Origin: Oceanospirillaceae bacterium
Lineage (GTDB): Bacteria > Pseudomonadota > Gammaproteobacteria > Pseudomonadales > Balneatricaceae
Assembly (NCBI GenBank): GCA_003523085.1
Contig: DPHD01000033.1
Span: 13,546 to 48,031, forward strand
Direction: 5' to 3'
Length of the DNA stretch: 34,486 nt
Positions 25,546-33,383 of this stretch are shown here, in pieces (the stretch's first letter is position 1; the number at the start of each line of letters is the position of its first letter). The notes beneath the pieces were generated by a model. The model made no database searches. It saw only the letters and a program-made list of their open reading frames with translations, and had not been told where the DNA came from. The position numbers and the translations under genes are program-made.

Positions 25546-27350
25546 TTGAGGCGCGACAAGAGCAAGGTCGCTTGGGCTTGCTGATCTGTATTGCCGAACT
25601 TACGCACTTGATCCAATACCGCATGGGCATCGCTAATCTGGCCCATGTCGCGATAACTACGCGCCAAGTCTAATTTAGTATTCATGTCTTCTTCTAGCGA
25701 TAGGTAATCCACCGGTTCATCGGCCCCTTCCTGTGGTTGATGACGCTGATTCAGCAGCGCTTCTATGTCTTTGGATAGGTGTACATGATCATCTTCCAAG
25801 GTAGCTGGTTGGGCGCGCTCCCTTGACACGGAATCAAGTTCGGCCTGGTCCTGCTCTTGTAACAACTGTTCAATAAAGCTGCGCTCGGGCATGCCTTGCA
25901 TTTGTAAAGCGCTGGTTTGCAAATCGGCTACTTTGGCGCTCGGCTTGCTATCATATTCGGCCAACGGATCTAACGACAGCGGTGCCTTGTCAACCACAGC
26001 TGGTTCTATGGGTTGGGGCTTAGCTGCACCACGGCCACGGCTAACCAGCCACCAAACGAGACCCATAATCAGCAGTACAGGCATTAACAACAGGGCCATT
26101 ATGGTGTAAGTATTTTGTAGACCAAAGCCGCTAACTTGGGTGGCCTGGGCTGATTCGGTCGCTTGTCGAGTCTGTAACAAAGACTGTTGCACCTGTAGCA
26201 ATTCGGCCTGCGCCTGATTGAGGCTCATTTGCGTGGCTTCAAACTTTTGGTCTAGGCTGAGCATATTGTTTTCTAAGCTAGTGCGCTGTTCATTAAGGCC
26301 CACCAAGTCTTGTTGTTGCGCTGCAACGCCTTGCGCTAAATTCTGATTTTCCTGCTGCAATACCTGCTGCGCTAACGCCGCCGATTGATTGTCAGTTTGT
26401 AAATCAGCCAGTTGCGCCTCTAATTGCTGGGATTGCGAAGCCAGCTGAGTTACTTGCTGTTGCTGCGTTTCAACTTGTTGCTGAAGTTGCTGTTGCGCCT
26501 GCTTTTGCTGTTGCACCTGGTCCTGTAAAGGATCATTAGCCACCGGCACTGTTTTAGGCGAAGATTTGGCTCTGGGTTTGACTAATAGGTCGTATGCGGT
26601 TTTTGCCTGGCGCGCGGTGAGTACCGTAAACTGTTCATTAGTAGGCAGGTTAAGTTGACGACCCGCCATCACATTACGTATATCGCCACCTTTAAACGCG
26701 GTGGGATTTATACTATAAAATGCCAACAAAGACTGCCAAGGGCTGAGCCCAGCTGGAGTATTGTTGACCGCAATACGCCACAAGGTCTGGCCTGGACCTA
26801 CCGTTATTAATTGAGGTTTTATTGGCTCTGGTGCTGATTCTGGTGCCTGCACCACTGGTTCTGATGGCTGTAGCACAGGTTCGGCCACTTTCACTTCCGG
26901 CTGCGCTACTGGTGTTATAGTCGCTACCGTAGCTTTGGTTACCTGCGCCACAAAGTCTGGCAAAGCTACCGAGTACTCGGCCAACAGGCGACCACCCAAG
27001 TAATCCACTTCAAAGATTAACTCCAGTTCGCGCTGCTGAACGGGTTGCGTGCCTACAACCTGCAACGCAATATCAGCACCGTCGCTAACCACGTCAACTG
27101 CCAAGGATGAGTACCAAGCGTGATAAACTAGATCCGCCGCTGTAAACTGAGCGGGACCCGCTACTTTTGCTGTCATCGAATCAGCCAGCACTCCATGCAA
27201 CTCCACCAACTCAACCTGCAGTTGTAGTGGTTGCAAGTGAGTTGAGTTGACTTTGATATTGCCCAAGGCAATGGCCTGCGCATTGCTGCTCAAAAGGAGG
27301 CCAACAAAACCCAAAGCGCACAATGCATGCTGCCAGTTCATCGCTTTCAT
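25542..27350 (-). CDS. fimV: FimV-like polar/pilus assembly protein with LysM domain
   Basis: The roughly 602-residue protein has the FimV layout. An N-terminal signal sequence (about 1-26, LGFVGLLLSSNAQA) precedes the FimV N-terminal periplasmic region. A LysM-like domain follows at about 180-235 (GPGQTLWRIAVNN...LNLPT), then a very Gln-rich coiled coil at about 270-395, one membrane helix at about 415-438 and an acidic cytoplasmic part. It ends with the TPR-like FimV C-terminal domain (YLSLEEDMNTKLDLARSYRDM). FimV binds peptidoglycan and controls type IV pilus and pole functions in Pseudomonas. It is shorter than Pseudomonas FimV. GTG 27353, ATG 27350 and ATG 27341 are alternative starts near one GAGG site. 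Confidence 0.9.
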   Translation of the reverse strand: MKAMNWQHALCALGFVGLLLSSNAQAIALGNIKVNSTHLQPLQLQVELVELHGVLADSMTAKVAGPAQFTAADLVYHAWYSSLAVDVVSDGADIALQVVGTQPVQQRELELIFEVDYLGGRLLAEYSVALPDFVAQVTKATVATITPVAQPEVKVAEPVLQPSEPVVQAPESAPEPIKPQLITVGPGQTLWRIAVNNTPAGLSPWQSLLAFYSINPTAFKGGDIRNVMAGRQLNLPTNEQFTVLTARQAKTAYDLLVKPRAKSSPKTVPVANDPLQDQVQQQKQAQQQLQQQVETQQQQVTQLASQSQQLEAQLADLQTDNQSAALAQQVLQQENQNLAQGVAAQQQDLVGLNEQRTSLENNMLSLDQKFEATQMSLNQAQAELLQVQQSLLQTRQATESAQATQVSGFGLQNTYTIMALLLMPVLLIMGLVWWLVSRGRGAAKPQPIEPAVVDKAPLSLDPLAEYDSKPSAKVADLQTSALQMQGMPERSFIEQLLQEQDQAELDSVSRERAQPATLEDDHVHLSKDIEALLNQRHQPQEGADEPVDYLSLEEDMNTKLDLARSYRDMGQISDAHAVLDQVRKFGNTDQQAQATLLLSRLK

Positions 27351-27372
27351 CACCTCAACTACTCCAGCTCAG

Positions 27373-28494
27373 TTACGCCTCTAGCAAAATCCGCAACATA
27401 CGTCGTAACGGCTCAGCCGCACCCCATAACAATTGATCACCTACGGTGAAGGCAGACAAATACTCAGGCCCCATATTAAGCTTACGCAAACGTCCCACAG
27501 GCACAGTCATAGTGCCGGTAATCTTAGCCGGTGTAAGTTCCGACATGGTTAGGTCGCGGTCGTTAGGAATCACCTTAACCCAGTCATTAGCTTTAGCCAA
27601 CATGTCTTCTATCTCGTCCATAGGCACGTTTTGCTTCATCTTAATGGTCAACGCTTGACTGTGGCAGCGCATAGCGCCTACCCGAACACACAAGCCATCA
27701 ACAGGAATGATGTTGCCGCCAGCCTCGGTACGGCCTAAAATCTTGTTGGTTTCTGCCTGAGCTTTCCATTCTTCACGGCTTTGACCGTTAGGCAGTTGAG
27801 AGTCGATCCAAGGAATCAAGCTGCCAGCCAACGGCGCACCAAACTGACTCGCGTCGTTATCGTTACCATTGATGGCAAGTGACACTTTTCGGTCAATTTC
27901 TAGTATCGCAGAAGCAGGATTGGCCAATTCACCAGACACACTTTGGTTGATGTATCCCATTTGGTTGAGTAATTCACGCATGTGGCGAGCACCACCACCA
28001 GACGCCGATTGGTAGGTCATGGCCGACATCCATTGGATCTGATCAGCGGCAAACAAACCGCCCAAGGCCAACATCATCAAGCTCACCGTGCAATTACCAC
28101 CGATGAAGTCGGTTTTGCCCTGCGCTAAGGCTTGATCAATAACCCCACGGTTGACGGGATCAAGAATGATCACACTATCGTCTTGCATGCGTAAGCTAGA
28201 AGCTGCGTCTATCCAATAGCCTTTCCAACCGGCGTTGCGTAAAGGTGCAAATACACGATCGGTATAGTCACCACCTTGGCAAGAAATAATGATATCCATG
28301 GTTTTAAGCACGTCAATATCATGGGCATCTTGCAACACCGGAGTGTCAACACCAAAATCGGGGGCCGCTTGACCGGCTTGAGAGGTGGTGAAAAAGACCG
28401 GCTCAATCAGCTGCAAATCCTTCTCTTCTTGCATTCGCTGCATCAACACAGAACCCACCATGCCACGCCAACCTACCAGTCCTACACGCTTCAT
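27373..28494 (-). CDS. asd: aspartate-semialdehyde dehydrogenase
   Basis: The 373-residue enzyme reduces aspartyl phosphate to aspartate semialdehyde with NADPH, feeding Lys, Met, Thr and cell-wall DAP synthesis. N-terminal VGWRGMVGSVL is the nucleotide-binding loop and Cys135 (FIGGNCTVSLM) the acyl nucleophile. Both match the gammaproteobacterial long form. ATG 28494 has AAGG seven bases upstream. The leuB-asd-fimV-truA order is that of Pseudomonas. Confidence 0.97.
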   Translation of the reverse strand: MKRVGLVGWRGMVGSVLMQRMQEEKDLQLIEPVFFTTSQAGQAAPDFGVDTPVLQDAHDIDVLKTMDIIISCQGGDYTDRVFAPLRNAGWKGYWIDAASSLRMQDDSVIILDPVNRGVIDQALAQGKTDFIGGNCTVSLMMLALGGLFAADQIQWMSAMTYQSASGGGARHMRELLNQMGYINQSVSGELANPASAILEIDRKVSLAINGNDNDASQFGAPLAGSLIPWIDSQLPNGQSREEWKAQAETNKILGRTEAGGNIIPVDGLCVRVGAMRCHSQALTIKMKQNVPMDEIEDMLAKANDWVKVIPNDRDLTMSELTPAKITGTMTVPVGRLRKLNMGPEYLSAFTVGDQLLWGAAEPLRRMLRILLEA

Positions 28495-28527
28495 CTTTAA
28501 ACCTTTTTTACTTTGAGATGTTCAACA

Positions 28528-28541
28528 GTGCCCCAGGGCAC
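28528..28541. repeat. short GC-rich palindrome between leuB and asd
   Basis: gtgccccagggcac is a perfect 14-base palindrome in the 68-base leuB-asd gap. It has no T-run after it, so it is not a standard terminator. It could be an mRNA hairpin or protein site. Confidence 0.4.
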
Positions 28542-28562
28542 AAACCAAATAATTAACTAATT

Positions 28563-29645
28563 TTAACCGTTATTGAGCGCAGAAACTACTGCATCACCCA
28601 TGGTTTTTGTAGCCACAGTTTGGCAACCTTCTGAGGCGATATCAGCGGTTCGTAAACCTTGATCAAGTACCACACTTACTGCGGCTTCTATGGCGTCTGC
28701 AGCAACCCCTTGATTCAAGGTGTAGCGCAACATCATGGCCGCAGAAAGGATAGTAGCTAATGGATTGGCCTTGCCCTGGCCAGCGATGTCTGGGGCAGAA
28801 CCATGGCACGGTTCATACATACCCTTGCCATCCGCATCTAACGACGCCGAAGGCAGCATACCAATGGAGCCCGTTAGCATGGCGGCCGCATCAGACAGAA
28901 TATCGCCGAACATGTTACCGGTCACCATCACATCAAACTGCTTAGGCGCTCGCACCAGCTGCATCGCCGCATTATCTACGTACATATGGCTCAGCTCTAC
29001 ATCTGGGTAGTCGCTGGCCATTTCGTCCATAATTTCACGCCACAACACAGTCACTTCCAGTACGTTGGCCTTGTCTACCGAACACAAGCGACCGCCACGG
29101 GCGCGGGCTGCTTCAAATGCCACCTTACCGATGCGGCGAATTTCAGACTCGGCGTAGACATAGGTGTTGTAACCTTGGCGTTCGCCGTTATCCAATACTC
29201 GAATACCCCGGGGCTGGCCAAAATAGATGCCTCCGGTAAGCTCACGCACGATAAGAATATCTAAACCAGAGACAATTTCTGGCTTAAGGCTAGACGCATC
29301 GGCTAATTGCGGGTACAAAATGGCTGGGCGCAAGTTGCCAAATAGGTTTAAATTTGAGCGTAAACCCAGCAAACCTTTTTCTGGGCGTATGGCCATATCT
29401 AGCCCATCCCACTTAGGGCCGCCTACCGCACCAAGCAAGATAGCATCAGCGGCCTTAGCCGCGTCTAAAGTCGCTTCTGGTAGTGGCCCACCTGTCGCAT
29501 CAATGGCGCTGCCGCCGACCAATGCAGTACTGATGTTTAAACCTAAACCAAATTTGGCGTCTACTGCGTGTAATACTTTTTCTGCCTCGGCAACGATTTC
29601 TGGTCCAATACCGTCACCCGGTAAAACTAATACATTGTGTGTCAT
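28563..29645 (-). CDS. leuB: 3-isopropylmalate dehydrogenase
   Basis: The 360-residue enzyme oxidises and decarboxylates 3-isopropylmalate using NAD, third in the leucine-specific pathway. Family marks are VLVLPGDGIGPEI, LLGAVGGPKWD, RELTGGIYFG, NMFGDILSD and CHGSAPDIAGQ. I chose ATG 29645 (MTHNVLVLP), which gives the usual 360 residues; ATG 29654 would add three. It follows leuD by 31 bases. Confidence 0.96.
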   Translation of the reverse strand: MTHNVLVLPGDGIGPEIVAEAEKVLHAVDAKFGLGLNISTALVGGSAIDATGGPLPEATLDAAKAADAILLGAVGGPKWDGLDMAIRPEKGLLGLRSNLNLFGNLRPAILYPQLADASSLKPEIVSGLDILIVRELTGGIYFGQPRGIRVLDNGERQGYNTYVYAESEIRRIGKVAFEAARARGGRLCSVDKANVLEVTVLWREIMDEMASDYPDVELSHMYVDNAAMQLVRAPKQFDVMVTGNMFGDILSDAAAMLTGSIGMLPSASLDADGKGMYEPCHGSAPDIAGQGKANPLATILSAAMMLRYTLNQGVAADAIEAAVSVVLDQGLRTADIASEGCQTVATKTMGDAVVSALNNG

Positions 29646-29676
29646 GTTCTTCATCTCTAGGTTTGACGCTTATTTA

Positions 29677-30315
29677 TTACGCAAACAACCAAGGCGCTTG
29701 TTGTTGGCGTTGTTGTTCGTATTTTTTGATGCTGCTTGATTGCTCTAGGGTTAAGCCAATATCGTCCAACCCGTTTAATAAACAATGGCGTCTAAAGCTA
29801 TCAATATTAAACTCGATGTCACCCGCACTTGAACCACGAATCACACCAGCCTCTAGATCTACTGTCAGCTCAAAGCCCTCTTTGGCTAGGGTGTCTTCAA
29901 ACAACTGGTCAACCTGCTCATCCAAAAGCGTGATCGGCAAAATGCCGTTCTTGAAGCAGTTGTTGTAAAAAATATCAGCAAAACTGGGGGCGATGACGCA
30001 GGAAATACCAAAATCCAACAGTGCCCATGGCGCGTGCTCGCGACTTGATCCACAGCCAAAGTTGTCTCGCGCTAAGAGTATCTTAGCACCTTTGTAGCGA
30101 GGTAGGTTGAGTACGAAGTCAGGGTTTATAGGCCTTTGACTAGAGTCTTGATCGGGCTGCCCTTCATCGAGGTAACGCAATTCATCAAACAGATTGGGGC
30201 CAAAACCTGAACGCTTAATGGATTTCAAAAACTGCTTGGGGATAATCATATCCGTGTCGACATTGGCTCGGTCCAACGGAACTGCGAGGCCGGTCAACTG
30301 GGTAAATGCTTGCAT
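29677..30315 (-). CDS. leuD: 3-isopropylmalate dehydratase small subunit
   Basis: This 212-residue swivel-domain subunit pairs with LeuC to isomerise 2- to 3-isopropylmalate. Signatures are DRANVDTDMIIPKQFLK near the start and FGCGSSREHAPWAL, the substrate-binding loop. ATG 30315 has AGGAGAC upstream. A C-terminal Gln-rich stretch (YEQQRQQQAPWLF) closes the protein. Confidence 0.97.
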   Translation of the reverse strand: MQAFTQLTGLAVPLDRANVDTDMIIPKQFLKSIKRSGFGPNLFDELRYLDEGQPDQDSSQRPINPDFVLNLPRYKGAKILLARDNFGCGSSREHAPWALLDFGISCVIAPSFADIFYNNCFKNGILPITLLDEQVDQLFEDTLAKEGFELTVDLEAGVIRGSSAGDIEFNIDSFRRHCLLNGLDDIGLTLEQSSSIKKYEQQRQQQAPWLFA

Positions 30316-30331
30316 GAGTGTCTCCTATGCC

Positions 30332-31753
30332 TTAAGCGAACGTTCGTACATCAACAAAATGGCCGGCTATAGCAGCCGCGGCGGCCATCGCTGGACTCAC
30401 CAAATGAGTGCGTCCGCCAAAACCTTGACGCCCTTCAAAGTTACGATTAGACGTAGAAGCACAATGCTCACCAGCACCTAATTTATCAGCATTCATAGCT
30501 AAACACATAGAGCAACCAGGCTCGCGCCACTCCAAGCCTGCATCGGTAAACACCGTGTGTAGACCTTCGGCTTCGGCTTGCGCCTTAACCAATCCAGAAC
30601 CAGGCACAACCAACGCTTGCTTGAGGCTAGCCGCTACTGTCTTACCTTTAACTACGGCAGCAGCCGCACGTAAATCTTCAATTCGACTATTGGTACAGGA
30701 GCCAATAAATACACGATCTAATTGAATATCGATAATGGCTTGTTCGGCGGTTAAACCCATGTATTCAAGGGCTCGAGTGATACCCGCAGCTTTTACATCG
30801 TCTTTTTCTTTGGCAGGATTAGGCACTTGCGCAAATACTGGCAACACCATCTCTGGCGAAGTACCCCAAGTCACCTGTGGCGCAATAGACGCGCCATCTA
30901 GCACCACCACGTGATCAAACTCAGCATCATCATCGGAATGCAGCTCTTGCCATGCGGCCACAGCCAAGTCCCAGTGTTCACCCTTAGGCGAAAATGGTCG
31001 CCCTTCAACATAATCGATAGTCGTTTGGTCTACCGCCACCATGCCCACCCGTGCACCGGCTTCAATGGCCATGTTGCACACCGTCATGCGGCCTTCCATG
31101 CTCATGTCTTCAAACACCGTACCACCAAACTCAATGGCATAACCCGTACCGCCTGCGGTACCGATGACGCCAATGATCGCCAATACAACATCTTTAGAGG
31201 TGACACCTGCGCCTAATACGCCATCCACCCGCACCAACATATTTTGCGATTTCTTTTGAATTAGGCATTGCGTGGCTAACACGTGCTCCACTTCTGAGGT
31301 GCCAATACCGTGGGCCAACGCACCCATAGCACCGTGTGTTGCGGTATGGGAATCGCCACATACCACTGTCATGCCAGGCAGCGTAGCACCCTGCTCTGGG
31401 CCAACCACGTGCACTATGCCTTGACGTTCATCCTGCATTTTAAATTCGGTAATACCAAATTCATCGCAATTGTCATCTAATGTCACCACTTGAATCTTAG
31501 ACACCGGGTCAGCAATACCATTTACCCCAATAGCACGCTCATCGGCCGTGGTGGGCACATTGTGATCAGGTGTGGCTAGGTTAGTGTCGATGCGCCAAGG
31601 CTTACGCCCTGCAATACGCAACCCTTCAAAGGCTTGGGGAGATGTCACCTCATGGAGCAAGTGGCGATCAATATAAATCAGGCAACTGCCGTCGTCTTGT
31701 TGTTTAACAAGATGGCTGTCCCATAACTTGTCATAGAGTGTTTTACCGGCCAT
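30332..31753 (-). CDS. leuC: 3-isopropylmalate dehydratase large subunit
   Basis: The 473-residue aconitase-family subunit carries the [4Fe-4S] ligands Cys353 (GSCTNSR), Cys414 and Cys417 (PGCSMC). VCGDSHTATHGAMGAL is a further signature. ATG 31753 has AGGA six bases upstream. It is the first gene of leuC-leuD-leuB, with the promoter at 31786-31814 and putative LysR sites just beyond. The untranslated leader is only about 25 bases, leaving no room for a leucine-attenuator peptide. Confidence 0.97.
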   Translation of the reverse strand: MAGKTLYDKLWDSHLVKQQDDGSCLIYIDRHLLHEVTSPQAFEGLRIAGRKPWRIDTNLATPDHNVPTTADERAIGVNGIADPVSKIQVVTLDDNCDEFGITEFKMQDERQGIVHVVGPEQGATLPGMTVVCGDSHTATHGAMGALAHGIGTSEVEHVLATQCLIQKKSQNMLVRVDGVLGAGVTSKDVVLAIIGVIGTAGGTGYAIEFGGTVFEDMSMEGRMTVCNMAIEAGARVGMVAVDQTTIDYVEGRPFSPKGEHWDLAVAAWQELHSDDDAEFDHVVVLDGASIAPQVTWGTSPEMVLPVFAQVPNPAKEKDDVKAAGITRALEYMGLTAEQAIIDIQLDRVFIGSCTNSRIEDLRAAAAVVKGKTVAASLKQALVVPGSGLVKAQAEAEGLHTVFTDAGLEWREPGCSMCLAMNADKLGAGEHCASTSNRNFEGRQGFGGRTHLVSPAMAAAAAIAGHFVDVRTFA

Positions 31754-31785
31754 GCGATGTCCTAAGCTCAGGTTAATGTGGAGCT

Positions 31786-31814
31786 ATTATACCTAGCCTA
31801 AACCGATAACTCTA
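31786..31814 (-). promoter_or_regulatory. leuCDB promoter (perfect -10, weak -35)
   Basis: On the minus strand TATAAT (31786-31791) is preceded after 17 bases by TAGAGT (31809-31814), a poor -35. Transcription would begin about 25 bases before the leuC ATG. A good -10 with a poor -35 and repeats directly upstream is what activator-dependent promoters look like. Confidence 0.6.
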
Positions 31815-31864
31815 ATTCCATTTTATTATGATTTTCATTCCGTTTAGTTATTAGTGAATCTAAT
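31815..31864. promoter_or_regulatory. putative LysR-regulator binding region upstream of leuC
   Basis: Two direct repeats, ATTCCATTTTATTAT (31815-31829) and ATTCCGTTTAGTTAT (31837-31851), are spaced 22 bases start to start, about two helical turns. They are followed by ATTAG-N5-CTAAT (31850-31864), an inverted repeat of LysR-box form. A third copy of the direct repeat lies before lysR (32295-32309). This suggests a shared regulator, most simply that LysR protein. Confidence 0.5.
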
Positions 31865-31924
31865 TATTAGTTTTAATAACAACAATGCTTTCTTGCAGCG
31901 AACAAGCTAAACAACACATTATTA

Positions 31925-31969
31925 TTGGTAACTCATAACAAGTCGGGTATACTGTTCATATATACAGTA
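31925..31969 (+). promoter_or_regulatory. yebG promoter overlapped by a LexA (SOS) box
   Basis: TTGGTA (31925-31930), a 17-base spacer and TATACT (31948-31953) form a good sigma70 promoter. TACTGTTCATATATACAGTA (31950-31969) fits the LexA consensus CTGT-N8-ACAG exactly, with symmetric TA flanks, and covers the -10 element. LexA bound there should block initiation until DNA damage. Confidence 0.85.
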
Positions 31970-31991
31970 AAAGTAAACCACTGGAGACAAT

Positions 31992-32267
31992 ATGGCCATC
32001 CGCACGGTGCACCAAGTTATCGGCAAAAATGAGCAAGTGATTGGAGAATATATGGACCTTAAATTAGCCAAAGAAATGGATAATCGCACGGATGTGCTTT
32101 ACTACTTGGCAGATTTAATGGAAGCCCAAGGGGTTGATGAGCAGTTAGCCGAAAAAATTGCGGAACAGATGTTAACTGATGGGCAACGCAGTGAGATACT
32201 CAATCGCTTAAAAAGCGTGAAAGACTTACCTTCCCGTGCGGCAACAATATCGGCCGATACAGAATAA
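31992..32267 (+). CDS. yebG: YebG-like SOS-induced small protein
   Basis: The 91-residue soluble protein has an N-terminal beta-type segment (MAIRTVHQVIG) and a helical acidic middle (KLAKEMDNRTDVLYYLADLM, EKIAEQML, RSEILNRLKSVKDLPS). The layout, length and closing LPS motif resemble the YebG family, a DNA-damage-inducible protein of unknown biochemical function. The LexA box over its promoter strongly supports this, because E. coli yebG is also LexA-controlled. ATG 31992 has GGAG upstream. It is divergent from leuC and 64 bases before lysR. Confidence 0.72.
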   Translation: MAIRTVHQVIGKNEQVIGEYMDLKLAKEMDNRTDVLYYLADLMEAQGVDEQLAEKIAEQMLTDGQRSEILNRLKSVKDLPSRAATISADTE

Positions 32268-32294
32268 CCCAACCGCCAGCTTATGTGAAAGTTG

Positions 32295-32309
32295 ATTCCA
32301 TTTAGTTAT
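32295..32309 (+). promoter_or_regulatory. third copy of the leu direct-repeat motif, upstream of lysR
   Basis: ATTCCATTTAGTTAT differs by one base from the copy at 31837-31851 and ends 22 bases before the lysR ATG. This is a candidate autoregulatory site. Confidence 0.45.
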
Positions 32310-32331
32310 ACATGAGTGTACCCTTGAGACC

Positions 32332-33198
32332 ATGGATAGCATTGCACTCAAAGCCTTTTTAGTGGTAGCCGAACACAAGTCATTTTCACGGGCCGCGGAA
32401 CTCCTGTACCTAACCCAACCCGCCGTGAGCAAGCGTATAGTTAAGCTGGAACAACAGCTAAACACTAGACTGTTTGACCGTATTGGCCGTACTGTTTCTC
32501 TCACTGTGGCAGGCCAACACTTGCTACCCAAAGCAACAGCCATACTGCAGGCTATGGACGACGCCGCCGGTGAGTTAACTAACTTGTCGGGGCGTGTAGG
32601 TGGCCAACTACGCATTGCTACCAGCCACCATATTAGTTTGCACCGCTTACCCGAACCGCTGCGTAAATTTATCGCCCTCTACCCTCAGGTCGAGCTAGAC
32701 ATCCAGTTTGCCGAGTCGGAGGTCATTTATGATGGTTTGCTCCACGGCCGCTGGCAGCTTGGCATTATCACACTTAACCCCGAGCCTCACCCACAAATTG
32801 AGCAGCAGGTGATTTGGCAGGATCAAATGCAGTTTGTAGCCGCGCCAGATCACCCTTTGAGCCAACAAGGGCCCGTTGAGTTATCGCAGCTAAGCAGCTA
32901 TCCGGCGCTACTGAGCAAAAGTAACACCTTCACCCGGGGTATTGTGGAGCAAGACTTTGCCAGCCAAGGCCTTGACCTCAAAGTGGCCATGTCCACAAAT
33001 AACCTAGATACGATTCGGATGATGGTGAGTATCGGAATGGGTTGGAGCATACTGCCGCAAACCTTAATCAACAGCGACCTTAAAGTCATTGCCAGTCAAT
33101 CGAAACCCATCGTTAGGCATTTAGGCTGCGTTTGGCACCAACAGCGCAGCTTGTCCAACGCCGCCAAAGCATTGATGGATATATTGCAAGCCGGGTGA
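32332..33198 (+). CDS. LysR-family regulator, probable regulator of leuCDB
   Basis: The 288-residue LysR-type protein has a winged helix-turn-helix at residues 1-60 (FSRAAELLYLTQPAVSKRIVKLEQQL) and a two-lobed substrate-binding effector domain from about residue 90. Pseudomonas genomes, as I recall, carry a LysR gene beside leuC. Here the two genes are separated by yebG, and shared repeat motifs before leuC and before this gene suggest it controls leu and itself. The ligand is unknown (2-isopropylmalate or leucine would be natural). ATG 32332 was chosen; no strong ribosome site is seen. Confidence 0.8.
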   Translation: MDSIALKAFLVVAEHKSFSRAAELLYLTQPAVSKRIVKLEQQLNTRLFDRIGRTVSLTVAGQHLLPKATAILQAMDDAAGELTNLSGRVGGQLRIATSHHISLHRLPEPLRKFIALYPQVELDIQFAESEVIYDGLLHGRWQLGIITLNPEPHPQIEQQVIWQDQMQFVAAPDHPLSQQGPVELSQLSSYPALLSKSNTFTRGIVEQDFASQGLDLKVAMSTNNLDTIRMMVSIGMGWSILPQTLINSDLKVIASQSKPIVRHLGCVWHQQRSLSNAAKALMDILQAG

Positions 33199-33244
33199 AA
33201 TTTGGGTTAGATATTAGCCCCGTAGAGTAGCCTTGTAGTTGCCA

Positions 33245-33273
33245 AATTAAATGACTATTTGAGTCATTTAATT
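33245..33273. repeat. perfect 12-bp inverted repeat between lysR and the GbdR-like gene
   Basis: aattaaatgact (33245-33256) and agtcatttaatt (33262-33273) are exact reverse complements around ATTTG. The site is 47 bases past the lysR stop and 110 bases before the next gene. It has no T-run outside the stem, so an operator (core TGACT-N5-AGTCA) is as likely as a terminator. Confidence 0.6.
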
Positions 33274-33383
33274 ATTCCCAATCGGCCCAAGCTGGTTTAG
33301 AATGCGACCTAATCCCATTGGCTGCAATAGTCTTTTGGTCGTAGTTTTTGAAAGTGTTATTTGAGTTAGATAAAGAGACTACT

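Noticed and set aside
26170..26530. CAG/CAA-rich stretch resembling a tandem repeat
   Set aside because: The repeat units are irregular; this is the Gln-rich coiled coil of fimV and not a microsatellite.
29227..29739. 170-codon plus-strand frame
   Set aside because: Antisense to leuB and the end of leuD; no recognisable domain.
31754..31785. Possible leucine attenuator leader before leuC
   Set aside because: The interval between the -10 and the leuC ATG is too short for a leader peptide and alternative hairpins.
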